Assembly: GCF_001983105.1 (NCBI RefSeq)
Contig: NZ_MOMC01000082.1
Location: forward strand, 413-13,549
Reading direction: 5' to 3'
DNA from: Pseudofrankia asymbiotica
GTDB lineage: Bacteria > Actinomycetota > Actinomycetes > Frankiales > Frankiaceae
Length of the DNA stretch: 13,137 nucleotides
Shown: one piece after another, positions 1 to 6,596 of the stretch
Layout of the letters: each line of letters opens with the position of its first letter
Numbering within the stretch: the stretch's first letter is position 1
Program-made: the position numbers and the translations under genes
The notes under the pieces: model-generated
Databases searched by the model: none
Seen by the model: the letters and a program-made list of their open reading frames with translations, nothing else
Told to the model about the DNA's origin: nothing

Positions 1-92
1 GCCGGTCCGTCCTTTCGGCAACCGCCCCGAGGGCGACCATTCAGGATTCCGTCCGCTCGTGACCTGACGGGTCGATGCTGTTGGCGCCGTGT

Positions 93-150
93 TTCATGAT
101 CTGGTGGGATTTTGTGAGCTGGGGCCCCGAGGATCCCACCAGATCATGAA
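93..150. repeat. 18-bp perfect inverted repeat with 22-nt loop
   Basis: Arms at 93-110 (TTCATGATCTGGTGGGAT) and 133-150 (its exact reverse complement) enclose a 22-nt loop that itself contains the palindrome GGGGCCCC (121-128). The arms are AT-richer than the surroundings. It lies in the gene-free stretch 1-286, downstream of the leftward gene ending at 287, so a bidirectional terminator or a stable 3'-end hairpin is one reading. There is no T-run after the right arm. A dispersed palindromic element is the alternative. The rest of 1-286 holds no gene that I can support, only a direct pair GCGCGTTCTGG at 157-167 and 173-183. Confidence 0.85.
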
Positions 151-286
151 TGGCCCGCGCGTTCTGGTCCTCGCGCGTTCTGGGTCAGGGTGCGCGGGGC
201 GGCGCGGACAGCTGGCCGGCCGTTCCGAGCCGGCGCGCGGCGTGAACATGCCTGCGCGTCGGCAGGCCGGAGCCTCGATCAGGCCC

Positions 287-1312
287 TTACGACTTGCGGA
301 ACGGAGACCTGGCGGCGCGCCCGAAGGAGGGCAGGTGGGCGGCGACGCCCTTGGCGGCGGTGGCCGCGCGCTCGGCCACCGACGGCCCCGGAGCCTCCAC
401 GGCGGCCAGCCCGAGCTCGATGTAGGCGGCGGCCGCGATGTCGGCGAGGGCGTGGCGTTCGCCGAGGGTGGCACCGACGACGCCGACCGCGGGGAGGTTG
501 CCGAGCGCGCGATGCCAGAGGCGGCCTTCGGCGCGCTGACCGGCGAGGCTGTGCGCGGTCCACAGCTCACGAGCCGCGCGGTAGACGGCCACCGGGATCT
601 GCTGAGCCACCAGCCGCCAGGTCGCGGACTCCTCGGCCGCCGCCTCGGAGACCTCGGCCGCGGGGATCTCGGTCCTGGGGCCGCCGGTCACGCCCTCCGG
701 GACCTCGTCCTTGGGGCCAACGGCCACGTCGTCGGGGACCTGGTCCTTGGGGCCAACAGCTACGTCGTCGGGGACCTGGTCCTTGGGGCCAACAGCTACG
801 TCGTCGGGGACCTGGTCCTTGGGGCCAACAGCTACGTCGTCGGGGACCTCGGCCGCGGGGGTCTCGGTCCTGGGGCCGCCAGCCTCGGCCTCGGGGGTCT
901 CAGCGCCGGAGCCAACGTCCACGCCGCCTCCGGCGCGGTCGTGGGCTGGATCGGGCGCCGACGGCGTCCAGCCGGCGGGCAGGTCCTCACGCAGCATCAG
1001 GACGGCGACCAGCCGGACCTGCTCGCGCTCGTCCGTGACGCCGCGCAGCTGCGCCAGCGACAGCACCAGCAGCCCCTGCACGGTGCCGGCGAGCACCTCG
1101 CGGATCGGCTGCGTGAACCGGCCGCCGACCCCGGGCAGCGCGGCCAGCGGAACGAGCTCGTTACGCCAGTGCCGCACGATCCGGTCCGCCTGGGCGCGCT
1201 GGTCGTCGTCGGCGGTGGTGGTCACGCTGACGGCCGTCGCCGCCACCGGCCGGGCCACGCGGACGAAGCGCAGCAGCGTGTCGGCCTCGCGCTTGCGCAC
1301 GGTGTCTCCCAT
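287..1312 (-). CDS. Hypothetical protein with an internal 12-residue tandem repeat
   Basis: This is a 341-residue protein that I do not recognise. The start chosen is ATG at 1312 (MGDTVRKREADTLLRF). The frame stays open to 1780, but the extra part is low-complexity and built on a 16-bp DNA repeat that would not preserve a reading frame, so it is unlikely to be translated. Codons after 1312 are strongly GC3-rich. Layout: an alpha-helical N-terminal part (about 1-115, with RIVRHWRNELVPLAALPGV), an acidic Pro/Glu/Asp-rich linker (about 116-225), and an Ala-rich C-terminal helical part (about 226-341, with LWTAHSLAGQRAEGRLWHRAL near 250). The linker holds four VPDDVAVGPKD(Q/E) units at about 156-203, flanked on each side by GGPRTE(T/I)PAAEV. 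No signal peptide or clear membrane segment is seen, so it is probably cytoplasmic. The Shine-Dalgarno is weak (GGCGGG just upstream). It is divergent from the TadE/G-like gene. Function unknown. Confidence 0.7.
   Translation of the reverse strand: MGDTVRKREADTLLRFVRVARPVAATAVSVTTTADDDQRAQADRIVRHWRNELVPLAALPGVGGRFTQPIREVLAGTVQGLLVLSLAQLRGVTDEREQVRLVAVLMLREDLPAGWTPSAPDPAHDRAGGGVDVGSGAETPEAEAGGPRTETPAAEVPDDVAVGPKDQVPDDVAVGPKDQVPDDVAVGPKDQVPDDVAVGPKDEVPEGVTGGPRTEIPAAEVSEAAAEESATWRLVAQQIPVAVYRAARELWTAHSLAGQRAEGRLWHRALGNLPAVGVVGATLGERHALADIAAAAYIELGLAAVEAPGPSVAERAATAAKGVAAHLPSFGRAARSPFRKS
663..842. repeat. 36-bp in-frame minisatellite inside the hypothetical gene
   Basis: The period is 36 bp, equal to 12 codons. 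A degenerate unit occupies 663-698. Unit 1 is 699-734, with four differences from the others (CTCG for CTGG, ACGGCCACG for ACAGCTACG). Units 2 (735-770), 3 (771-806) and 4 (807-842) are almost or fully identical. On the minus strand each full unit encodes VPDDVAVGPKDQ or a close variant. Identity at silent positions points to recent expansion by slippage or unequal crossing-over. Because the unit is a multiple of three, copy-number changes leave the reading frame intact and only change linker length. Confidence 0.95.
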
Positions 1313-1665
1313 CCCGCCCGAGGGGGCGGCGTTGACCGTCTGGGCAGCCGGCGGCTCCGCTGGGCTGGCCACTCGCTGGGCTGGCCATCCGCCGGGCTGG
1401 CCACTCGCTGGGCTGGCCATCCGCCGGGCTGGCCACCCGTACGCTCGCCCGCCTGTGTCCACGTCGTGGCGAGTCCTGGATCTCAGGTCCAGAGAACCAC
1501 ATCGCGGCCAAATGACGGGAACCGGCGAAGTTGTCCGCCGAGCGAATTCTCGATCTCGCGGAAGTCGGAGCTGGCGGCTTCCCTGCGCGGGAGGCGCTTC
1601 GCTGCACCGCTGACCAGTAGCGAGGTTGTTGGCCGCGGGGAGGCGCGGCGCGGGTCCGGTGATGG
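1313..1665. other. Intergenic region between divergent genes
   Basis: This 353-bp stretch separates the leftward hypothetical gene from the rightward TadE/G-like gene, so promoters for both should lie here. Besides the 16-bp tandem array (1364-1443), it contains a less GC-rich part at about 1480-1580 (with GAGCGAATTCTCGATCTCG), which is the most promoter-like section. I could not identify a convincing -35/-10 pair on either strand. Confidence 0.5.
1364..1443. repeat. 16-bp tandem array alternating two unit types
   Basis: Five consecutive 16-bp units: 1364-1379 GCTGGCCACTCGCTGG, 1380-1395 GCTGGCCATCCGCCGG, 1396-1411 as the first, 1412-1427 as the second, and 1428-1443 a degenerate copy (GCTGGCCACCCGTACG). 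The strict A-B-A-B order means the duplicated unit was effectively 32 bp. Sixteen is not a multiple of three, so the array would read in shifting frames, which argues that it is non-coding. It ends 52 bp upstream of the start of the leftward hypothetical gene, in its presumed 5' leader or promoter region. Confidence 0.95.
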
Positions 1666-2220
1666 GTGTGGCGCGTTGGGTGGGCGGCCTGTCCCTGGCT
1701 GGGCGCCGTGAGTGACAATGGTCGGGTGATACGGGTTCGCGCCGTTGTGTCCGCGTGGATGCGGGTGTGCCCGCCGGCACGCCGCCCGGCCGCGCGCGGC
1801 GACGCCGGGTCGATCATGATGTTGACGCTGGGCTACCTCATGGTCGCGTCGATGCTGGCGATCGTGGTCACCGACGTCTCGGCGGTGTATCTGGCCCGCC
1901 GTTCGGTCGCGTCGGCGGCGGACGGGGCGGCGTTGGCCGCGGCGCAACGGATCGACGAGAACGCCGTCTACACCGCCACCGGGCAGCTCGACGAGCTGCC
2001 GCTCGCGGACGTGCTGACCGCGGTCGCCGACTACCAGGACCGCGCCGACCCCAGCGGGGCGACGGTGCTGACCGGATCGGTTCTCGACGGGACCACCGTC
2101 GAGGTCCAGGGCAGCCGGGTCGTCGACCTGCCTCTCGTCGGCTTTCTCGGTATCGGCCCGGTGACGGTCCACGCGGCGGCGGACGCCCAGACCATCGTGC
2201 GCCAGCGGCAGGAGCCCTGA
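1666..2220 (+). CDS. TadE/TadG-like single-pass membrane protein
   Basis: Up to 184 residues from a GTG at 1666. In-frame alternatives are GTG 1708, GTG 1726 and ATG 1759. None has a good Shine-Dalgarno, so the start is uncertain, and a short basic N-terminus (ATG 1759) would suit the family well. The diagnostic part is ARGDAGSIMMLTLGYLMVAS (about 43-62), followed by a hydrophobic segment to about residue 76 and VYLARRSVASAADGAALAAA. This is the N-terminal pattern of actinobacterial Flp-pilus-assembly TadE/G-like proteins: a basic leader, Gly, a transmembrane helix, then an Ala-rich helix lying outside the membrane. The remaining ~90 residues look like a small beta-rich domain with no recognised motif. 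Such proteins usually sit in tad clusters with a TadA ATPase. None is nearby here, so it is an orphan, and a role in a pilus or secretion apparatus is only inferred. It is convergent with the TPR gene. Confidence 0.75.
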   Translation: MWRVGWAACPWLGAVSDNGRVIRVRAVVSAWMRVCPPARRPAARGDAGSIMMLTLGYLMVASMLAIVVTDVSAVYLARRSVASAADGAALAAAQRIDENAVYTATGQLDELPLADVLTAVADYQDRADPSGATVLTGSVLDGTTVEVQGSRVVDLPLVGFLGIGPVTVHAAADAQTIVRQRQEP

Positions 2221-2245
2221 CAGCACCGGCGGCGTGCCACCCGAC

Positions 2246-2297
2246 GGCCCCGCGTGACTTCCGGCCCCGCCGGACACTCGGCTGGGCGCGCGGGGCC
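2246..2297. terminator. Probable bidirectional terminator hairpin
   Basis: GGCCCCGCG (2246-2254) and CGCGGGGCC (2289-2297) form a perfect 9-bp GC-rich stem. A nested small hairpin, TCCGG/CCGGA (2260-2274), lies in the loop. It sits in the 146-bp gap between two convergent genes, where a shared terminator is expected. There is no U-tract on either strand, as is common in high-GC actinobacteria, so the function is inferred from structure and position. Confidence 0.45.
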
Positions 2298-2366
2298 TGC
2301 CGAGCCCCCACTCCCGCCTCGCCGCCCGGACGGACCGGCTGGCTGAGCGGGGGGAGAGAGAAAGGC

Positions 2367-3368
2367 TCAGACCCAGGCGGCGGTCGCGGCGACCAGATCG
2401 TCGAGGGCGTGGCCGGTGCGCTGCTCGGCGAGGCCGGAGACGTCGCGGACCAGCCGGGCGACCCACTCGGCGGGCCGGTCGGCGGCCAGTGCCACGGCGG
2501 CCGCCGCGTGCTCCGCGGCCTCGAAGTGGTCTGGACGGTCACCGCTGACCGACGCCCGCGCCTGTGCCATCAGGACCGATACGATCATGCCGGTCTGCCC
2601 GCTGTCCTTGATCAGCGCGTACGCCTTCTCCAGGTATGGCCGGGCGTCCTCGGCGGCGCCGACCGTCGTCAACGCCTCGGCCGAGGCGAGTGCCAGGTCG
2701 GCGGGGGAGTAGGTCTCAAGCGCGAAACCCGGCCGGCCGTAGGCGTTGTCGTCGAGCTGCTCCATCGTGCGCCAGGCACGCGCGACCGCGTCGCGGACGC
2801 CGGCCAGGTCACCCGCCGCGGCGTAGGCCCCGGCGACGACCTTGCCGGCGATCATCGCGCGGGCGGGGCTGTGCCCGGCGATCCGGGCCGCGGCGCCGGC
2901 GATCTGCAGTGAGACGGCAGGGCTGTGCTGGCGTACCAGCCGCGCCCGCAGGGCGAGCGCCCGGGCCGCGAGCGGACCGTCACCGGCTGCCCTGGCGAGG
3001 CTCGCGGCCCGGTCCGATCGCGCGGCGGCGTCCGAGTGCAGGCCCCGGTCGTAGTCGGTCCCGGCGGAGACCATCGTGACGGCGGCGTGCAGCCGCATCC
3101 AGTCGAGCGCGTCCCGCCCGCGCAGCCGGCGTTGGCGAGGAATGGTGCGGGTGGTGCTCTCCAACGGGCGCATCGAGGACGCGGTGGTGGTCAGGTCGGA
3201 CGTCTCATAGCTGCTGATCGCCTGGCTCAGGGCCGCGGAGCAGGCCTGGTGCAGGTCGGTCGTGCTGCGCAACGGTTCGAGATTGGGCTGGGGCTCGAAG
3301 CTCATCGCGACCACCGTCGGGGCCCCGAACGCGCGGAGCAGGAAACGTCTGTCGACGACGTACGGCAC
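2367..3368 (-). CDS. TPR-type helical protein resembling an XRE-TPR regulator without its HTH domain
   Basis: Predicted 333 residues from GTG 3368, chosen because a clear GGAGG lies 8 nt upstream. The next candidate is ATG 3305. The N-terminus reads VDRRFLLRAFGAPTVVAM, which resembles the linker (an RR(x)FL-type segment followed by a small-residue helix) that joins the HTH_3/XRE DNA-binding domain to the helical C-terminal domain in many actinomycete regulators. The rest (about 60-333) is a series of Ala-rich helical pairs, for example AAASLARAAGDGPLAARALA-like stretches and YSPADLALASAEALTTVGAA, typical of degenerate tetratricopeptide repeats. No helix-turn-helix can be seen in this protein or in the open frames just upstream. 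It may therefore be a stand-alone TPR protein, perhaps a peptide or protein sensor, or a regulator that lost its DNA-binding half. Codon use is normal for the window. Partner and ligand are unknown. Confidence 0.75.
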   Translation of the reverse strand: MPYVVDRRFLLRAFGAPTVVAMSFEPQPNLEPLRSTTDLHQACSAALSQAISSYETSDLTTTASSMRPLESTTRTIPRQRRLRGRDALDWMRLHAAVTMVSAGTDYDRGLHSDAAARSDRAASLARAAGDGPLAARALALRARLVRQHSPAVSLQIAGAAARIAGHSPARAMIAGKVVAGAYAAAGDLAGVRDAVARAWRTMEQLDDNAYGRPGFALETYSPADLALASAEALTTVGAAEDARPYLEKAYALIKDSGQTGMIVSVLMAQARASVSGDRPDHFEAAEHAAAAVALAADRPAEWVARLVRDVSGLAEQRTGHALDDLVAATAAWV

Positions 3369-3376
3369 GGCGACGA

Positions 3377-3383
3377 CCTCCGT
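3377..3383 (-). promoter_or_regulatory. Shine-Dalgarno that sets the TPR gene start
   Basis: On the minus strand this reads ACGGAGG, with GGAGG ending 8 nt before GTG 3368. It is the only strong ribosome-binding site near the candidate starts and supports GTG 3368 over ATG 3305 or any further upstream extension. Confidence 0.65.
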
Positions 3384-3698
3384 GATCCGCTTCCGGCCGG
3401 TGTTGGCTGTCCGCCTCTGGCCGCGCGCGGCTTCACCATGGTCGCGCGGTCCTCGGCGTTGTCGACGTTGTCGGGACGGCCGCCCGCGGCGGACGAGGGA
3501 GGGAGGAGGGGAGCCCCGGCCGTCGCCACGGGAGCCCGTAGAGCCGGCAGACCACGATGTGATCGCATCTTGAAGTACCTCACGGCGTAGCGGGGGACCT
3601 TGCATTCAAGATAGCGTTCGATCCCGGGGTCGAGCTCACCCCCGGCGCGACAGAGGTGTGGCCTGTGTCTCGACTGAAGAAGCGATGCGGGCACTCCC

Positions 3699-3726
3699 CT
3701 AATAGCATTGCGCGACACGCTGACAA
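3699..3726 (-). promoter_or_regulatory. Candidate sigma-70-type promoter for the TPR gene
   Basis: On the minus strand, TTGTCA (3726-3721, 5 of 6 matches to TTGACA) is followed after 16 nt by TATTAG (3704-3699, 4 of 6 matches to TATAAT). It points towards the TPR gene and would leave a leader of about 320 nt. This is the best match in the least GC-rich part of the spacer, but it is only a sequence match. Confidence 0.3.
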
Positions 3727-4088
3727 TGTTTCTGGGAAGTGTCGCCGCGCAATTGCATGTTACGGCGGTGAGTCGGGCGGCCCGGACTTGTTCGCCGGTC
3801 GACGCCTCCTGGCTTACCCGCGGTCCGCTATGCCGCCCCACGGCGTGCGCCCTCCAGCGGCGCGCTTTGCGGGATGGCGTCCCTATGCGTGGTCCCGCCG
3901 CCCCGCGGGTCGATGATCTCGGCGGTCGGGGAAGGCCCGCGGGGCTGTCCCGGGAGGCCCGTGGGGCTGGGGACCGGGTCGTCCACACGGCGGGCGGGCA
4001 CGGCTGGCGGGCGCGGCCGTGCCGGCGGCGGGCGGCACGCGATCACTGTCGGCGCCGGGGACGCATGGTCGCCGGTAAGGTTGAGGAC

Positions 4089-5192
4089 ATGGCCGCCGAC
4101 ATCGCTGAGGAGCTCAAGAACCTCGACGCGACCCTGACCGGTATCGAGACCGTGTTGGACGTCGAGGGGCTGCGCCGGCGCGCCGAGGAGCTGGAGCGGG
4201 AAGCCGGCGACCCCGACCTGTGGAGTGACCAGGAGCGGGCGCAGGCGGTCACCCGCAGGCTGTCGTCGGTGCGCGGCGACATCGGCCGCGTCGAGGGGCT
4301 GCGCCGACGGCTGGACGACCTCATCGCCGCCTTCGACCTCGGGGACGACGACCTGATGGCGGAGGCGGCCGACCAGCTGCCCGCCATGTCGAAGGACATC
4401 TCGGCCCTGGAGGTCCGGACCCTGCTGTCCGGCGAGTTCGACGAGCGGGACGCGATCATCCAGCTGTCCGCCGGCGCGGGCGGGGTCGACGCCGCCGACT
4501 GGACGGCGATGCTGCTGCGGATGTACACGCGCTGGGCCGAGCGGCACGGCTACACCACCGAGGTGTACGACTCGTCGGAGGCCGAGGAGGCCGGCCTCAA
4601 GTCGGCCACCTTCCTGATCAAGGCGCCGTACGCGTACGGGACGCTCCGCAGCGAGCACGGGGTGCACCGGCTGGTGCGTATCAGCCCGTTCGACAACCAG
4701 AACCGCCGGCAGACGTCCTTCGCCGGGGTCGAGATCACCCCGGTCGTCGAACAGTCCGACCACGTCGACATCGACGACAAGGACCTTCGGATCGATATTT
4801 TCCGGTCATCCGGCCCTGGCGGGCAGGGCGTCAATACGACGGACTCGGCCGTGCGTATCACCCACCTGCCGACCAATATCGTCGTCACCTGCCAGAACGA
4901 GCGCAGCCAGCTGCAGAACAAGGCGGCCGCGATGGTCGTCCTGCAGGCCAAGCTGCTGGAACGGCGCCGGGCCGAGGAGGCAGCCGAAAAACAGCGGCTC
5001 ACCGGTGGCCCGCAGGACGTTTCGTTCGGCTCCCAGATCCGTAACTATGTTCTGCACCCATACCAGATGGTCAAGGACCTACGGACCGACGTGGAGACGT
5101 CCAACACCGGCGCGGTGCTGGACGGCGAGATAGACGAGTTCATTGATGCCGAGGTGCGCTGGCGGCGCTCGGCCGAGTCGAGCGCCAACTAG
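4089..5192 (+). CDS. prfB: Peptide chain release factor 2 (RF2)
   Basis: RF2 recognises UGA and UAA stop codons on the ribosome and triggers hydrolysis of peptidyl-tRNA. The protein has 367 residues, the usual RF2 size. The start is ATG 4089 ([16 protein letters not shown]), with TAAGG 8 nt upstream. An in-frame ATG at 4065 is the alternative. Features: an N-terminal helical domain (about 1-110), a PCRF region with [15 protein letters not shown] (about 128-142), the stop-codon-recognition tripeptide S199-P200-F201 that distinguishes RF2 from RF1 (PxT), and the catalytic GGQ loop G244-G245-Q246 in [20 protein letters not shown]. The frame is continuous, so the programmed +1 frameshift with an early in-frame UGA known from E. 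coli prfB is absent. Conserved synteny with ftsE-ftsX-smpB is present but interrupted by about 3.3 kb of other genes. Confidence 0.98.
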   Translation: MAADIAEELKNLDATLTGIETVLDVEGLRRRAEELEREAGDPDLWSDQERAQAVTRRLSSVRGDIGRVEGLRRRLDDLIAAFDLGDDDLMAEAADQLPAMSKDISALEVRTLLSGEFDERDAIIQLSAGAGGVDAADWTAMLLRMYTRWAERHGYTTEVYDSSEAEEAGLKSATFLIKAPYAYGTLRSEHGVHRLVRISPFDNQNRRQTSFAGVEITPVVEQSDHVDIDDKDLRIDIFRSSGPGGQGVNTTDSAVRITHLPTNIVVTCQNERSQLQNKAAAMVVLQAKLLERRRAEEAAEKQRLTGGPQDVSFGSQIRNYVLHPYQMVKDLRTDVETSNTGAVLDGEIDEFIDAEVRWRRSAESSAN

Positions 5193-5212
5193 CGAACGCC
5201 GCCCGACTCTCG

Positions 5213-5692
5213 ATGCGTACCCGGCCGCCCGGCTCACCAGGACGACGTCGTCCGCCCGCTGGGCGTCCCCACGGGTCGTGGTCCTGGTCCTGGTCGGCGG
5301 CGCGGCGCGCACCGGGGCGGCGGGCGGCCGACCTGCGGGCCGAGCAGGTGCGGTTGCTGGAACTGCTGGCCGAGCTCGGCGAGGCGGCGGACCCTCCTGA
5401 CCCGGCCGATCCCCCACCGGGCACCGAGCTCGCGGAGCTGGGCGGCCTGGCGGAGTTCTCGGACCTCGCCGAGCTGCTGGAACTGGCCGACACCGCCGAG
5501 CCCACCGCGACCTCCCAGATCGGCTTCCGGACCTCCCAGATCACGACCTCCCAGATCGCTTACCTCCCAGATCTGCTTCGCAGATCCGGCAGGGACCCTG
5601 TCGCCGATTCGGCAGGGACCCCGTACGCAAGCTCGGTCGATCCGGCGGGAACCCCGGATCCGGCAGGAACCCCGACCCCGCCAGCTGACTAG
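5213..5692 (+). CDS. Doubtful ORF, possibly a gene remnant
   Basis: This 159-codon open frame fills the spacer between prfB and cobA. The middle (about 40-100, around EQVRLLELLAELGEAADPPD and LAEFSDLAELLELADTAEP) has high GC3 and reads like an acidic leucine-rich helical segment. The beginning (Arg/Ser/Trp-rich) looks like out-of-frame sequence; a neighbouring frame there reads VVVLVLVGGAARTGAAGG. The end (TSQI and PAGTP repeats) is made from short DNA repeats. It has no clear ribosome-binding site and no recognised domain. It may be non-coding, or a decayed or frameshifted gene. Confidence 0.2.
   Translation: MRTRPPGSPGRRRPPAGRPHGSWSWSWSAARRAPGRRAADLRAEQVRLLELLAELGEAADPPDPADPPPGTELAELGGLAEFSDLAELLELADTAEPTATSQIGFRTSQITTSQIAYLPDLLRRSGRDPVADSAGTPYASSVDPAGTPDPAGTPTPPAD
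5510..5573. repeat. Four copies of ACCTCCCAGATC
   Basis: Exact 12-bp copies lie at 5510-5521, 5531-5542, 5546-5557 and 5562-5573. Start-to-start distances are 21, 15 and 16 bp, and the last does not keep reading frame. The fourth copy runs into a perfect hairpin, GATCTGC-TTC-GCAGATC (5570-5586). The arrangement looks like a short non-coding repeat cluster upstream of cobA. Confidence 0.9.
5583..5673. repeat. Four degenerate copies of GATCCGGCAGGGACCC
   Basis: Copies start at 5583, 5606, 5639 and 5657. They vary as GATTCGGCAGGGACCC, GATCCGGCGGGAACCCC and GATCCGGCAGGAACCCC. They follow directly on the ACCTCCCAGATC cluster and end about 95 bp before cobA. Spacing is irregular (23, 33 and 18 bp). 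Their role is unknown. Confidence 0.8.
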
Positions 5693-5767
5693 CGCGGGTC
5701 CGGACCTGGCGTGGACGTTGAAGATGGCCGCGCAGGGCGGCCGGATGGCGGGAAGGTGACCTGACGG

Positions 5768-6550
5768 GTGAGGCCAAGCGTGGAGACAGACGGTTCGGGC
5801 GGCGGCTGGGTGGCGCTGGTCGGTGGCGGCCCGGGTGCCCCGGATCTGATCACCGTCCGAGGTCTGAACCTCCTGCGCCGGGCGGACGTCGTGGTCGTGG
5901 ACCGGTTGGCGCCCCGCGAGCTGCTCGCCGACCTTCGCCCCGAGGTGGAGGTCGTCGACGCGGGCAAGGGGCCGCACGGTCACAACCTCGCCCAGGACGA
6001 GATCAACGAGCTGCTGGTCGAGCGGGCGCGGCGCGGCCTGCGCGTCGTCCGGCTCAAGGGCGGTGATCCGTTCCTGTTCGGCCGAGGCGGCGAGGAAGCG
6101 CTCGCCTGCGCTGCCGCTGGGGTGCCCTGCGAGGTGGTGCCCGGTGTGACCAGCGCGGTCGCGGTGCCGGCGCTTACCGGCATCCCGGTCACGCATCGCG
6201 GCGTCACCCAGGACCTCGCCATCGTCTCCGGGCACGTCGATCCCTCCCACCCCGGATCGACGTCCAACTGGGACGCGCTCGCCGCCGGGCCGGGAACGGT
6301 GGTCGTCCTCATGGGCATCGGGGCCTTGGCGGAGATCAGCAGCGAGCTGGTCAAGCGAGGCCGTCCGGCGTCGACCCCGGTCGCCGTCATCCACGCCGGC
6401 ACCACCACCCGCCAGCAGGTCGTGACCGGCACCCTCGCCGACATCGCCGCGGCGGTGGCCGCCGCGGGCCTGCGATCCCCGGCCGTCATCGTCATCGGTG
6501 AGGTCGTCACCCTACGTGATGGGATCGGCGCCTACCGAATCCCGGACTGA
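5768..6550 (+). CDS. cobA: Uroporphyrinogen-III C-methyltransferase (SUMT)
   Basis: It transfers two methyl groups from S-adenosylmethionine to C-2 and C-7 of uroporphyrinogen III, giving precorrin-2. This is the branch point to siroheme and cobalamin, in the cytoplasm. The protein has 260 residues from GTG 5768, with AAGGTGA (5753-5759) 8 nt upstream. It carries the family motifs in order: [17 protein letters not shown] (about 16-32, Gly-rich SAM loop), [17 protein letters not shown] (64-80), [16 protein letters not shown] (95-110) and [19 protein letters not shown] (138-156). The GKG at 66-68 replaces the common GKR. It is a single-domain enzyme, with neither the CysG-type dehydrogenase/ferrochelatase domain nor a HemD fusion, so those steps must be encoded elsewhere. 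It stands alone, convergent with the following leftward gene, and no other tetrapyrrole gene is in the window. Confidence 0.95.
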   Translation: MRPSVETDGSGGGWVALVGGGPGAPDLITVRGLNLLRRADVVVVDRLAPRELLADLRPEVEVVDAGKGPHGHNLAQDEINELLVERARRGLRVVRLKGGDPFLFGRGGEEALACAAAGVPCEVVPGVTSAVAVPALTGIPVTHRGVTQDLAIVSGHVDPSHPGSTSNWDALAAGPGTVVVLMGIGALAEISSELVKRGRPASTPVAVIHAGTTTRQQVVTGTLADIAAAVAAAGLRSPAVIVIGEVVTLRDGIGAYRIPD

Positions 6551-6596
6551 CCCGGCCGACGGATGCCGGGACCCGGGAGGTCGACGGAGGCCAGGA

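Larger units (their letters stand above)
3369..4088. other. Long gene-free region upstream of prfB and the TPR gene
   Basis: This ~720-bp region lies between the divergent TPR gene and prfB. Several frames are open, but none has recognisable protein sequence or consistent codon use, so I see no gene. The part at about 3550-3770 is the least GC-rich in the window and is probably the regulatory core. It contains a near-palindrome GATGTGATCGCATC (3556-3569, one mismatched pair), a CTTGAA (3569-3574) / TTCAAG (3605-3610) inverted pair, a CCGGGGT/ACCCCCGG hairpin (3624-3645), and a tandem CGTTGTCGA / CGTTGTCGG (about 3457-3474). The region at about 3780-4060 is GC-rich and featureless. Confidence 0.5.

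Noticed and set aside
59..72. 14-bp match GTGACCTGACGGGT shared with 5756-5769
   Set aside because: A single short match between two distant sites, with no wider similarity. The second copy overlaps the cobA ribosome-binding region, so chance is the simplest explanation.
699..842. CRISPR-like array
   Set aside because: The 36-bp units are directly adjacent with no spacers and encode an in-frame peptide repeat; no cas genes are present.
89..1711. Very long rightward open frame (540 codons)
   Set aside because: It runs antisense to the hypothetical gene. Its product is Gly/Arg-rich with repeats forced by the minus-strand coding sequence; the opposite strand has the better codon pattern.
1755..2912. 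385-codon rightward open frame
   Set aside because: It overlaps the TadE/G-like gene in another frame and the TPR gene on the other strand, and gives Arg/Gly-rich sequence typical of a shadow ORF in GC-rich DNA.
3708..4088. N-terminal extension of prfB by 127 codons
   Set aside because: RF2 has its normal length from ATG 4089 with a usable ribosome-binding site; the extension has no RF2 similarity.
4089..4200. Programmed frameshift in prfB
   Set aside because: The reading frame is continuous from the start to the GGQ domain, with no early in-frame UGA.
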